Of a DNA stretch of 64,000 nt, positions 57,198 through 64,000 are shown in pieces. The translations under genes were made by a program, and so were the position numbers. This DNA is from Microbacterium barkeri (GTDB taxonomy: Bacteria > Actinomycetota > Actinomycetes > Actinomycetales > Microbacteriaceae). Where the stretch lies: assembly GCF_027921765.1 (NCBI RefSeq), contig NZ_BSEJ01000001.1, forward strand, positions 496,001 to 560,000. The letters are read 5' to 3'. Numbering within the stretch: the stretch's first letter is position 1; each line of letters opens with the position of its first letter. The notes under the pieces were generated by a model. The model was not told the origin of the DNA, ran no database searches, and worked only from the letters and a program-made list of their open reading frames with translations.

Positions 57198-58064
57198 ATG
57201 GTTCTCACCGAGCGGATCGACGCGGGCGCGGCCGCCGGCGTCCGACAGGCGATCGAGGTGCTCGCCGGGCGCCGCATCGCCGTGCTGACCGGTGCCGGCG
57301 TGTCGACGGACTCCGGCATCCCCGACTACCGCGGCGAGGGTGCGCCCCGCCGCACGCCGATGACGGCGCAGACGTTCCTCTCCGACGAGGCGGCGCGGCG
57401 GCGCTACTGGGTCGGATCGCACCTCGGCTGGAAGGCGTTCGCGGCCGCCGAGCCCAACGCGGGGCACGCCGCGATCGCCGCACTCGAGCGCACGGGGGTC
57501 GCCACGGGCGTCGTCACCCAGAACGTCGACGGGCTCCACCTGCGCGCGGGATCGCGCAGGGTCGTCGAGCTGCACGGCACGATGCGCCGGGTTCTCTGCA
57601 CGCACTGCGGGCAGGTGTTCGACCGCCGCGACGTCGGCGAGCGCCTCGAGCGGGAGAACCCCTGGATCACGGTGCCGGATCGCGTGCAGCTCGGGCCGGA
57701 CGGCGATGTCCTCCCCGCGTCGTCGGAGGGCTTCGTCGTCCCGGACTGCACGGTGTGCGGAGGCGTCCTGAAGCCCGAGGTCGTGTTCTTCGGCGAGTTC
57801 ATCCCCGCGGAGAAGTTCCGGGAGGCCGAGCAGCTCGTGGCCACGAGCGGGGCCCTGCTCGTGGCGGGCTCCTCGCTCGTCGTGAACTCGGGCATCCGTC
57901 TCGTCGAGCGCGCACGGCGTCGTCGGATCCCCGTCGTGATCGTCAACCGCGGGGAGACCCGCGCCGACCGGCGCGCGACGGTGAAGGTCGACGCGGGCAC
58001 GAGCGAGGTGCTCGCCGCGCTGGCCGACGAGCTGCCGGCCCTTCGAGGATCCGGCGCTCTCTGA
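57198..58064 (+). CDS. Sir2-family NAD-dependent protein deacetylase
   Basis: Sirtuin of 288 residues that removes acetyl (or other acyl) groups from lysines using NAD. The signatures are LTGAGVSTDSGIPDYRGEGA, TQNVDGLHLRAGSRRVVELHG-type catalytic histidine (in VVELHG), two zinc CxxC pairs (CTHCGQ and CTVCGG) and GSSLVVNSG. At 57174-57179 TAGACT gives a short leader carrying GAGGAGG before the ATG. The next gene starts 24 bases on with its own leaderless-type promoter. Confidence 0.93.
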   Translation: MVLTERIDAGAAAGVRQAIEVLAGRRIAVLTGAGVSTDSGIPDYRGEGAPRRTPMTAQTFLSDEAARRRYWVGSHLGWKAFAAAEPNAGHAAIAALERTGVATGVVTQNVDGLHLRAGSRRVVELHGTMRRVLCTHCGQVFDRRDVGERLERENPWITVPDRVQLGPDGDVLPASSEGFVVPDCTVCGGVLKPEVVFFGEFIPAEKFREAEQLVATSGALLVAGSSLVVNSGIRLVERARRRRIPVVIVNRGETRADRRATVKVDAGTSEVLAALADELPALRGSGAL

Positions 58065-58088
58065 GGCGCGTGCCCCTAGGCTCGAGGG

Positions 58089-58664
58089 GTGACCGTCATC
58101 ACCCTCGTCCGCCATGGGCAGACCGACTGGAACATGCTCGGCCGCGTGCAGGGCCGCACCGACATCCCGCTCAACGACACCGGACGCGCTCAGGCGCGCG
58201 AGGCCGCTGAGGCGCTGCGCCACGGCGGATACGCGGCAGTCGTGTCGAGCCCGCTGAGCCGCGCACGAGAGACCGCCGAGATCATCGCCGGCGTCCTCGG
58301 GGTGCCGGGGCCCGCCCTGTACGACGGGCTCGTCGAGCGCGACTACGCCTCGGCCGAGGGCATGACCTCGGAGGACCTCTGGAAGCTCCAGCGCCGCGCC
58401 ATGGGTCCGGACGCCGAGAGCGACGAGGCGGTTGCGACCAGGGCCGTGGCCGCGCTGCGCGACGCCGCTGCGGCGCACGCGCACGTCGACGGACCGCTCA
58501 TCGCGGTCGCGCACGGGTCGCTCATCCGGGTGCTCATCGCCCTCGCTTCGGACGGCGAGTTCCCCCGCCCCGGCGAGCGCGTCGAGAACGGGTCGCAGCA
58601 CGCGTTCCGCCTGGACGACGACGGCCTCTCGCTCCTGTCGTACTCCGCTGTCCCCGCCGACTGA
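58089..58664 (+). CDS. histidine phosphatase (phosphoglycerate-mutase family)
   Basis: A protein of 191 residues with the phosphohistidine motif LVRHGQTDWNMLGRVQG at the N terminus and the second histidine in VAHGSLIRVL near residue 142. It is a stand-alone branch-1 phosphatase of unknown substrate. The GTG at 58089 lies exactly six bases after TAGGCT (58077-58082), a clear leaderless arrangement, although it closely follows the sirtuin gene. Confidence 0.9.
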   Translation: MTVITLVRHGQTDWNMLGRVQGRTDIPLNDTGRAQAREAAEALRHGGYAAVVSSPLSRARETAEIIAGVLGVPGPALYDGLVERDYASAEGMTSEDLWKLQRRAMGPDAESDEAVATRAVAALRDAAAAHAHVDGPLIAVAHGSLIRVLIALASDGEFPRPGERVENGSQHAFRLDDDGLSLLSYSAVPAD

Positions 58665-58710
58665 CCCACGCGTCTCTCCCGCGCCAACCGAGACACGCAG
58701 CCCCGGCGTC

Positions 58711-59832
58711 TCAGCTCACGGCGTCGATGAAGGCCTCGAGGCCCATCCCGTAGTCGATCCGCACGCGCGGGAGGGCGAGCTTGTCGGCGCCCGGACGGAC
58801 GAACCCCGGCTCGATCGTCACCGCCATCTCGAAGCCCGCGTCGGCGACGCCCTGCTTGCTCCGCTCGTCGTAATGGCCGAACGGGTAGGCGACCACCTCC
58901 GCCGCCCCGAGGATGTCCGCCGACGTGCGCAGATCCGCGGCGATCTCCTCGGGGGTCCAGTTGACCATCCGTCCGCGCCCGTCCGCACCCGGATCGTGCA
59001 TGTCGTGCGTGTGCGAGCGCTGCAGCACGTACGGCGACGGCGTCGGCTCCGAACGCCACTTCGTGATGACGAACGACGTCGCGAGCACGCCGTGCTCGTC
59101 GAGCACGGGCACCGCGAGGTCGAACCACGACGCGTGCGCATCGTCGTCCGTGACGATGATCGAGCGCTCGGGCAGCCGCAGCCGCCCGTCGATGAACGCC
59201 GACAGCTCGCGCCAGCTCGGCAGGTAGTAGCCCTCGTCGGCGAGATAGGCCATGTGCTGCTCGAAGTCGCCCGCGTACGCCCAGTTGAGCCGGAGGGGGT
59301 CGTCCACGCCGGCGGGGTCGGCGGTGAACTGGTGGTACATGAGGATCGGCACCCCGACGTCGGCGGCTGCGGTCTCCTCGGGTGTCGTCCACGCGGCGTG
59401 CAGCGGGAGCCTGCGGTCCTCGTCGCATGAGACGACGTCGGCGATGTTCACGCGCTGCGCGACGTCGAGGGCCGCCGCGGCCTCGGCGTCGAGGTACCAG
59501 CCGGCGAACACCGCGCCCTCGCGCTCCGGCAGCGGCAGCTCGGCGACGTGCGCGCCCTCGGTGGCGAGAACGGGATCGAGCGCGATGCCCTCCCCCGCGA
59601 AGGTGACAGCGCACGCGGCAGGGTCGCGGGCCTCCTCGAGCAGCGCGGCGGCCGCATCGGGCGCTGCGGTCGGGCTCGACGGTGCTGATGCACCGGGGGC
59701 TGTTGCACCGGGGGCGGATGCACCGGGCTCGGATGGCGAGGACGAGGACGGCGCGGATGGCGCGCACGAGAGCACGAGGACCGCTGCCGCGGCGACGACG
59801 GGAAGCGCGAGGAGGCGGCGGGAAGCTCTCAT
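58711..59832 (-). CDS. polysaccharide deacetylase-like lipoprotein
   Basis: An exported protein of 373 residues. The signal peptide ends near the lipobox-like VLSC, and a Ser/Pro/Ala-rich linker follows. The NodB-type domain shows ILMYHQFTADP, the catalytic aspartates in SIIVTDDDAHASWF (usual TFDDG), metal histidines in RSHTHDMHDPG, and AYPFGHYDE-like end motifs. It probably acts on a cell-wall or capsular polysaccharide. The ATG at 59832 is preceded by TATCCT at nine bases. It is divergent from the Lrp-type regulator. Confidence 0.85.
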   Translation of the reverse strand: MRASRRLLALPVVAAAAVLVLSCAPSAPSSSSPSEPGASAPGATAPGASAPSSPTAAPDAAAALLEEARDPAACAVTFAGEGIALDPVLATEGAHVAELPLPEREGAVFAGWYLDAEAAAALDVAQRVNIADVVSCDEDRRLPLHAAWTTPEETAAADVGVPILMYHQFTADPAGVDDPLRLNWAYAGDFEQHMAYLADEGYYLPSWRELSAFIDGRLRLPERSIIVTDDDAHASWFDLAVPVLDEHGVLATSFVITKWRSEPTPSPYVLQRSHTHDMHDPGADGRGRMVNWTPEEIAADLRTSADILGAAEVVAYPFGHYDERSKQGVADAGFEMAVTIEPGFVRPGADKLALPRVRIDYGMGLEAFIDAVS

Positions 59833-59895
59833 ATCCCGGTCAGGATAGCCGCTCGCGCAGTCACGGCCGTGTCGGCCGGGGTTCCGGACCAGCAC

Positions 59896-59936
59896 GCGCA
59901 ATCGATCCGATAACGACTGAGCAGGATGCGCAATCG
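59896..59936. promoter_or_regulatory. two GCGCAATCG direct repeats 32 bp apart
   Basis: Identical 9-mers at 59896-59904 and 59928-59936, three helical turns apart, lie in the gap between the deacetylase and the Lrp regulator. The arrangement suits binding by an Lrp-type oligomer. Confidence 0.4.
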
Positions 59937-59967
59937 CGCGACGGCCCGGGTGCTACCGTCTCTCTCT

Positions 59968-60441
59968 ATGGCCTCCCTCGATCACGTCGATCTCGAGCTC
60001 CTCGCCGCGCTCTCCGAGGACCCGCGGGCGACGGTCGTCGCGCTCGCGGAGCGCCTTCGCCTCTCCCGCAACACCGTGCAGGCCCGCATGGCGCGCCTTG
60101 AGCGCGCGGGCGTGTTCCACTCGTTCGAGCGCGCGATCTCGACCGAGGGCCTGGGCTTCCCGCTCCAGGCGTTCCTGTCGATCGGCGTGCGCCAGCCCGA
60201 GCTCCCTGCGATCACGGACGAGCTGCGGCGCATCCCCGAGGTCATCCAGGTCTACGGCGTGAGCGGGCAGGTCGACCTGCTCGCGCTCGTCGCGTGCCGC
60301 GACGCGCGCCACCTCTTCGACGTCGACGCCCGCATCCTGTCCGTCTCGGGTGTCGAGCGCACCGAGACGTCCCTCGTGATGAGCGAAGCCATCCCCTACC
60401 GCGTGAGCGGCCTCATGGAGCTCGCGCGCCGCGAGCGCTGA
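59968..60441 (+). CDS. Lrp/AsnC-family transcriptional regulator
   Basis: A feast/famine regulator of 157 residues. The N-terminal winged helix contains VVALAERLRLSRNTVQARMARLERAGV. The C-terminal RAM domain (GVRQPELPAITDELRRIPEV, YGVSGQVDLLALVAC) normally binds amino acids and mediates octamer assembly. The target is unknown; autoregulation and control of the divergent deacetylase lipoprotein are plausible. The ATG follows TACCGT (59954-59959) by eight bases; an earlier start at 59926 would overlap a repeat and is less likely. Confidence 0.9.
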   Translation: MASLDHVDLELLAALSEDPRATVVALAERLRLSRNTVQARMARLERAGVFHSFERAISTEGLGFPLQAFLSIGVRQPELPAITDELRRIPEVIQVYGVSGQVDLLALVACRDARHLFDVDARILSVSGVERTETSLVMSEAIPYRVSGLMELARRER

Positions 60442-60448
60442 GCGCGCC

Positions 60449-61324
60449 TCACACGAACGAGCGGATGGCCTCGGCCGCTTCCGCGGGCCTCTCGTAGTGG
60501 ATGAGGTGGCCGACGTCGGTCAGCTCGACGAGCCGCGCATCGGGGAACAGCCCGCGCAGCGCGCGCTCGGCCTCGATCGGCGTGATGTCGTCGCGGTCGG
60601 CGGCGATGAGCAGCGTGGGCTGGGCGATGCGCGGGGCGAACGCGCGCACATCGTGCGACACGCTCGTGACGAACGCCTCGCGCAGCGCCTGCCGGTCGGA
60701 GAACCCCGAGAAGAAGCGATCATGCTGGTCGTGGATCCAGCGGCGAAGGGCCCTGTCGCGCGTCTTCGCCATCGCGATGCTCATGATCCGCACGATCACC
60801 GGCCAGCGCAGGAGCCACGTGCCGACGGGATCGGGCAGCCGAGCGCCCGCCGCGTAGTAGAGCACCGCCAGGCGCGTCAGCACGCCCCGGGGTCCCTCGA
60901 GCGCGGGCGCGCCGATCGGGTTCACGAGGATGAGCCGTGATGTCGGCAGTCCGCGGGCGACGGCCGCGGACGCGACGATCGATCCGAACGAGTGCCCGAG
61001 CACGACGGCGCCCGGCGCGACCTCGGCGGCGAAGGCGGTGAGCCACGCGACGAACGCATCCAGGTCGAGGGGCCGGCCCGGCACGGGCGGCGTCTCGCCG
61101 AAGCCAGGGAGATCGGGCATGACGACGCGCACGCCGGGCAGATGCGCGACGACCGGCTCGAGCCCGTGGTGGTCTCCGCGGAACCCGTGCACCGCCAGGA
61201 TGCTCGTCTCGGCGTCGTCGGGCCCGTACACCCAGTAGGCCGTCCGCGTGCCCAGGATCTCGACCTCCGCGCGGCGGACGGGGATGCGGGCGAGGCGGGA
61301 CGCGTACGGGGAGGCGACGGGCAC
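60449..61324 (-). CDS. alpha/beta hydrolase
   Basis: A protein of 291 residues with an alpha/beta-hydrolase fold: AVHGFRGDHHGLEPVV (oxyanion HG), the nucleophile elbow LGHSFGSIVAS, an acid in IAADRDDITP, and the histidine in DVGHLIHYERP. The cap is helical. The substrate is unknown. The GTG at 61324 lies six bases after minus-strand TAGACT (61331-61336). It is convergent with the Lrp regulator, with a seven-base gap. Confidence 0.87.
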   Translation of the reverse strand: MPVASPYASRLARIPVRRAEVEILGTRTAYWVYGPDDAETSILAVHGFRGDHHGLEPVVAHLPGVRVVMPDLPGFGETPPVPGRPLDLDAFVAWLTAFAAEVAPGAVVLGHSFGSIVASAAVARGLPTSRLILVNPIGAPALEGPRGVLTRLAVLYYAAGARLPDPVGTWLLRWPVIVRIMSIAMAKTRDRALRRWIHDQHDRFFSGFSDRQALREAFVTSVSHDVRAFAPRIAQPTLLIAADRDDITPIEAERALRGLFPDARLVELTDVGHLIHYERPAEAAEAIRSFV

Positions 61325-61391
61325 CGCACGAGTCTACGTTCGCCGGGGTGGCATACGCGGGTTTGTCCCCGCTGCGCCCTACATTCTCCCT

Positions 61392-62162
61392 ATGGCGACA
61401 TCATGGCCGGATCCGCCGCCCCTGTTCGAGCTCGACGACGCGGGCGAGCGCCCCACCTGGTTCGCCGCGCCCGGCGGGCGCCTGGATCGCCTCGGGGTGT
61501 TCGACCTCGAGACGACGGGCGTCGACGTCGAGTCCGACCGCATCGTCACGGCCTACGTCGGACTCCTCTCGGCCGACGGCACGGTCCTGCGGTCGCGTCA
61601 CTGGATGGCCGACCCGGGCATCGACATCCCCGAGGGAGCGACCGCGGTCCACGGCATCACGACCGAGCGGGCGCGCGCGGAGGGGCGGCCGGCGGCCGAG
61701 GTCGTCGCCGAGGTCGTGTCGGCCCTCCGCGAGATCTTCGCCGAGGGCGTGCCGATCGTCGCGTACAACGCGCCCTTCGACTTCTCCCTGCTCAAGCACG
61801 AGGCCCTGCGCCACGGCGTCGAGCCGATCGCGTCGCCCACCCCCGTGCTCGATCCGCTCGTCGTCGACAAGACGTGCGACCGGTATCGCCGCGGCAAGCG
61901 CACGCTCGCGACCGTCGCGGCGCACTACGACGTGGTCCTCGAGGCCGCGCACGACGCGTCGGCCGACGCCGTGGCCGCGGGGCGGCTCGCCTTCGCGCTC
62001 GTCGAGCGCTACGCGGGGATGCTCCCCGAGGATGTCGCGGAGCTGCACGACCGGCAGATCGGCTGGGCGCGCGAGCAGGCGGAGAGCCTCACCGAGTACT
62101 TCGTGAAGATCGGCCGGCTCGACCCCGCCGACGCGCTCGACGGCAGCTGGCCGATCCGCTGA
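61392..62162 (+). CDS. DnaQ-like 3'-5' exonuclease
   Basis: A DEDDh exonuclease of 256 residues resembling the DNA polymerase III epsilon fold. ExoI is GVFDLETTGVDVESDRI near residue 35. ExoII is IVAYNAPFDFSLLKHE near 120. ExoIII is the C-terminal AAHDASADAVAAGRLA with its histidine and aspartate. It is not obviously the replicative epsilon subunit; a repair or RNA role is possible. TACATT (61380-61385) lies six bases before the ATG, suggesting a leaderless message. Confidence 0.9.
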   Translation: MATSWPDPPPLFELDDAGERPTWFAAPGGRLDRLGVFDLETTGVDVESDRIVTAYVGLLSADGTVLRSRHWMADPGIDIPEGATAVHGITTERARAEGRPAAEVVAEVVSALREIFAEGVPIVAYNAPFDFSLLKHEALRHGVEPIASPTPVLDPLVVDKTCDRYRRGKRTLATVAAHYDVVLEAAHDASADAVAAGRLAFALVERYAGMLPEDVAELHDRQIGWAREQAESLTEYFVKIGRLDPADALDGSWPIR

Positions 62163-62165
62163 CGA

Positions 62166-63395
62166 TCAGGACGACGAGCGCGCGCGCCACTCCTCCCAGC
62201 TCGCCATGAGCTGCTCGATGGCGGCGTGGAACTTCGCCGTGGCGACCCCCGGCGTCGTGTCGCCGAAGTAGTGCGCGACCCAGTGCGCGAGGCGCTGCGC
62301 TGCCTCGGGGTCCTCGCGCACGCGCTCGACGTGCGCGACGATGTCGGGGGCGTCCGCCGGCTCGAGCCACTCGCACGCCGACAGGTAGCCGCCCTCGTCG
62401 ATCTCCGCGGCGGGATCGGCGGGCCTCGTGATGAGCAGGGGCTTGCCGACCGCGAGCCGGTCGTAGACCATCGCCGAGATGTCGACGATCGCGACATCGG
62501 CCGCTGCGAGCTGCCATCCGAGCTCCGGCCGATCGTCGTAGACGTGCTGCGCGGACGGGTCCTTCTGGTTGGCCGCGCGGATGGCCTGGATGATCCGCTC
62601 GTTCGCCTCCCCGAACGCCGCGTTCACGACACCGCTGCGCGGATGCGGACGGTAGATGACGCGGTGGCGGCCGGTCGCGAGCAGCGCCGCGACGAGCGCC
62701 TCCCCGTGCGAGGCCACCGAGCCGTAGCGCGCGGCGGGGCGGTCGCCCTCCCAGGTCGGCGCGTACAGCACGACCGTGCGCTCGTCGGGCGTGTAGGGCA
62801 GCTCGCCCGAGTAGTGATCGGCCTGCGGGCGGCCGATCTCGATCGTGCGCGCATCGACGTCGTAGTCCCACAGCACGCGGGAGAGGCGGTCGCGCGCCGC
62901 CTGGCCCGCGACGAGAGCGCGGTCGTAGGCCTTGTACTGATTGGTCGTCATGTACATCTTGTCGGACTCGCCGTGGTTGATGAACACGTGCCAGCGCTCG
63001 CCGTACCGGAACATCTGGAAATTGCGCGTGTTCTGGTTCACGTAGAGCACGATGCGGATGTCCTGCGCCTCGAGGAACCGCTCGATGCTCGTCACGCTCG
63101 GGGTGAACGCCACCGGCAGCGCGCCGTCGTCGAGAAGCGCCTGCGCCCCGAGCGAGTTGCGCGCCATGACGACGACCGGCCAGCGCTCGGCGAGCTCCTG
63201 CAGCGGTCGGTACCACTGGCGCATCTGGTACATGTTGACCGCGCCGTCGGCGAAGTACACGGCGATCCGGAACCTCCGCGGGGTGAGCCGGGGCCGCGTG
63301 GCGAGCGTGCGGCGCACCGTCCTGTGTGCGTTCCGCGTCGCGACGGCCTTCCGGAGGAGCTTGATCGCCTTCTTCACATCGCGCGTCACACCCAC
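62166..63395 (-). CDS. CDP-glycerol glycerophosphotransferase-like protein
   Basis: A protein of 409 residues with a GT-B-type C-terminal domain: VVLYAPTWEGDRPAARYGS, VIYRPHPRSG (phosphate-binding) and VAIVDISAMVYDRLAVGKPL are the hallmarks of the TagF/TarF polymerase family. These transfer glycerol phosphate (or a related unit) to wall teichoic acid-like polymers. The N terminus is basic (KKAIKLLRKAVATRNAHR) and probably lies on the membrane surface. The GTG at 63395 lies six bases after minus-strand TAGCCT (63402-63407). Confidence 0.85.
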   Translation of the reverse strand: MGVTRDVKKAIKLLRKAVATRNAHRTVRRTLATRPRLTPRRFRIAVYFADGAVNMYQMRQWYRPLQELAERWPVVVMARNSLGAQALLDDGALPVAFTPSVTSIERFLEAQDIRIVLYVNQNTRNFQMFRYGERWHVFINHGESDKMYMTTNQYKAYDRALVAGQAARDRLSRVLWDYDVDARTIEIGRPQADHYSGELPYTPDERTVVLYAPTWEGDRPAARYGSVASHGEALVAALLATGRHRVIYRPHPRSGVVNAAFGEANERIIQAIRAANQKDPSAQHVYDDRPELGWQLAAADVAIVDISAMVYDRLAVGKPLLITRPADPAAEIDEGGYLSACEWLEPADAPDIVAHVERVREDPEAAQRLAHWVAHYFGDTTPGVATAKFHAAIEQLMASWEEWRARSSS

Positions 63396-63447
63396 CCGAC
63401 CAGGCTACCGGGGGCTTTCCCGGCGGCCGTCATGGGATGATCGTCGA

Positions 63448-64000
63448 ATGCGTAACGATCCCCTGCCGGGCCCCCGCGCGCCTCGGAGGGACGCGCCGTC
63501 GGTCCCGCTCGACGCGGGTGTGTCGTTCGTGATGCCGGTTCTCAACGAGGCCCCGTACCTGCGCCGCGCGGTCGAGTCGACCCTCGCGCAGGAGATCCCC
63601 GGACCCGTCGAGCTCGTCCTCGCGCTCGGACCCTCGTCCGACGGCACGACCGAGCTCGCGCGCGCTCTCGCGGAGGAGGATGAGCGCATCCTCCTCGTCG
63701 ACAACCCCGCCGCCGACATCCCGGTCGGGCTCAACGCGGCCATCCGCGCGAGCACGCACCCCACGATCATCCGCGTCGACGCCCACTCGGAGCTCACGCC
63801 GGGCTACGCGGCCCGCGCTCTGGAGACGCTCGCTCGCACCCGTGCGGGCAACGTCGGCGGCGTCATGCGGGCAGACGGACGGACGCCGTTCCAGCGCGCA
63901 GCCGCCTGGGCGTACAACTCCCCCGTGGGGCTCGGCGGCGGCGCGTACCACGGGGGGTCGCGAGAGGGCGAGGCCGAGTCGGCGTACCTCGGCGTCATGC
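63448..64000 (+). CDS. family 2 glycosyltransferase, 3'-truncated
   Basis: The first 184 residues of a GT2 glycosyltransferase cut by the window end. Visible are VSFVMPVLNEAPYLRRAVES (nucleotide-binding strand), GPSSDGTTELAR, and the RVDAHSELTPGYA stretch in place of the usual DxD loop, as in ExoA-type enzymes. The start ATG at 63448 gives MRNDPLPGPR. No strong ribosome site is present, and GATGAT lies six bases upstream. It is divergent from the glycerophosphotransferase-like gene, and the two probably open a surface-polymer region. Confidence 0.85.
   Translation, partial: MRNDPLPGPRAPRRDAPSVPLDAGVSFVMPVLNEAPYLRRAVESTLAQEIPGPVELVLALGPSSDGTTELARALAEEDERILLVDNPAADIPVGLNAAIRASTHPTIIRVDAHSELTPGYAARALETLARTRAGNVGGVMRADGRTPFQRAAAWAYNSPVGLGGGAYHGGSREGEAESAYLGVM

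Overview
The window is about 64 kb of very GC-rich, gene-dense chromosome with no insertion sequences, no phage genes, no CRISPR array and no gene-free stretch longer than about 250 bases. Gene content and order point to a Gram-positive actinobacterium of the family Microbacteriaceae, most likely Microbacterium or a close relative. The markers are dut-DUF3710-DUF3159, DUF3093, DUF4193, sepH, a second gyrase-like pair (parC/parE), a DUF7455 protein, the primary sigma factor, DUF4191-RDD-glnA, glnE-glnA2 and pafB-pafC-tatA-tatC-helY-lnt. The assignment is inference from gene order, not from a search. Most of the window is core chromosome.

Left third (1-23 kb). Two fatty-acid beta-oxidation genes (a truncated thiolase and fadB) converge on dxs (isoprenoid precursor synthesis) and acnA (TCA cycle). 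Then come the dut operon and the actinobacterial signature genes, with the cell-division regulator sepH, a phosphodiesterase and convergent parC and parE. The most unusual locus follows, at 18.4-22.0 kb: two overlapping alanine-racemase-like genes that each keep the active-site elements the other has lost, a divergent ATP-grasp gene, and a coenzyme F420-0:glutamate-ligase-like gene coupled to the sigma factor gene.

Middle (23-40 kb). This holds a PAC2 protein divergent from pepA, then lpdA and sucB (E3 and E2 of the 2-oxoglutarate dehydrogenase complex). A membrane-anchored, possibly pseudokinase-like protein sits where lipB and lipA often lie in relatives. A nitrogen-assimilation block follows: DUF4191, RDD, glnA1 behind a four-box GlnR-type operator, an orphan ParA, glnE and glnA2.

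Right part (38-64 kb). Envelope and export genes come first: lnt, the Ski2-like helicase helY, tatC and tatA. Next are the DNA-damage regulators pafB and pafC, an FKBP lipoprotein and trmI. The order matches the mycobacterial Pup-proteasome locus, but mpa, dop, pup, prcBA and pafA are absent. Beyond lie a HAD phosphatase, a second PAC2 protein, uppP, an M20 peptidase, tRNA-Leu(GAG), a ferritin-like/VIT1 fusion, a helicase, various hydrolases, a Sir2 deacetylase, an Lrp regulator and a DnaQ-like exonuclease. The window ends in cell-wall polymer genes (a CDP-glycerol glycerophosphotransferase-like protein and a truncated family 2 glycosyltransferase).

Two features recur. Many start codons lie 6-8 bases after a TANNNT -10 hexamer, most often TAGGCT, which suggests widespread leaderless transcription; I used this to choose several starts. 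Many gene ends carry strong GC-rich hairpins without a T tract, often serving both convergent neighbours. All functional statements rest on motifs read in the translated sequence and on family knowledge; no database search was run.
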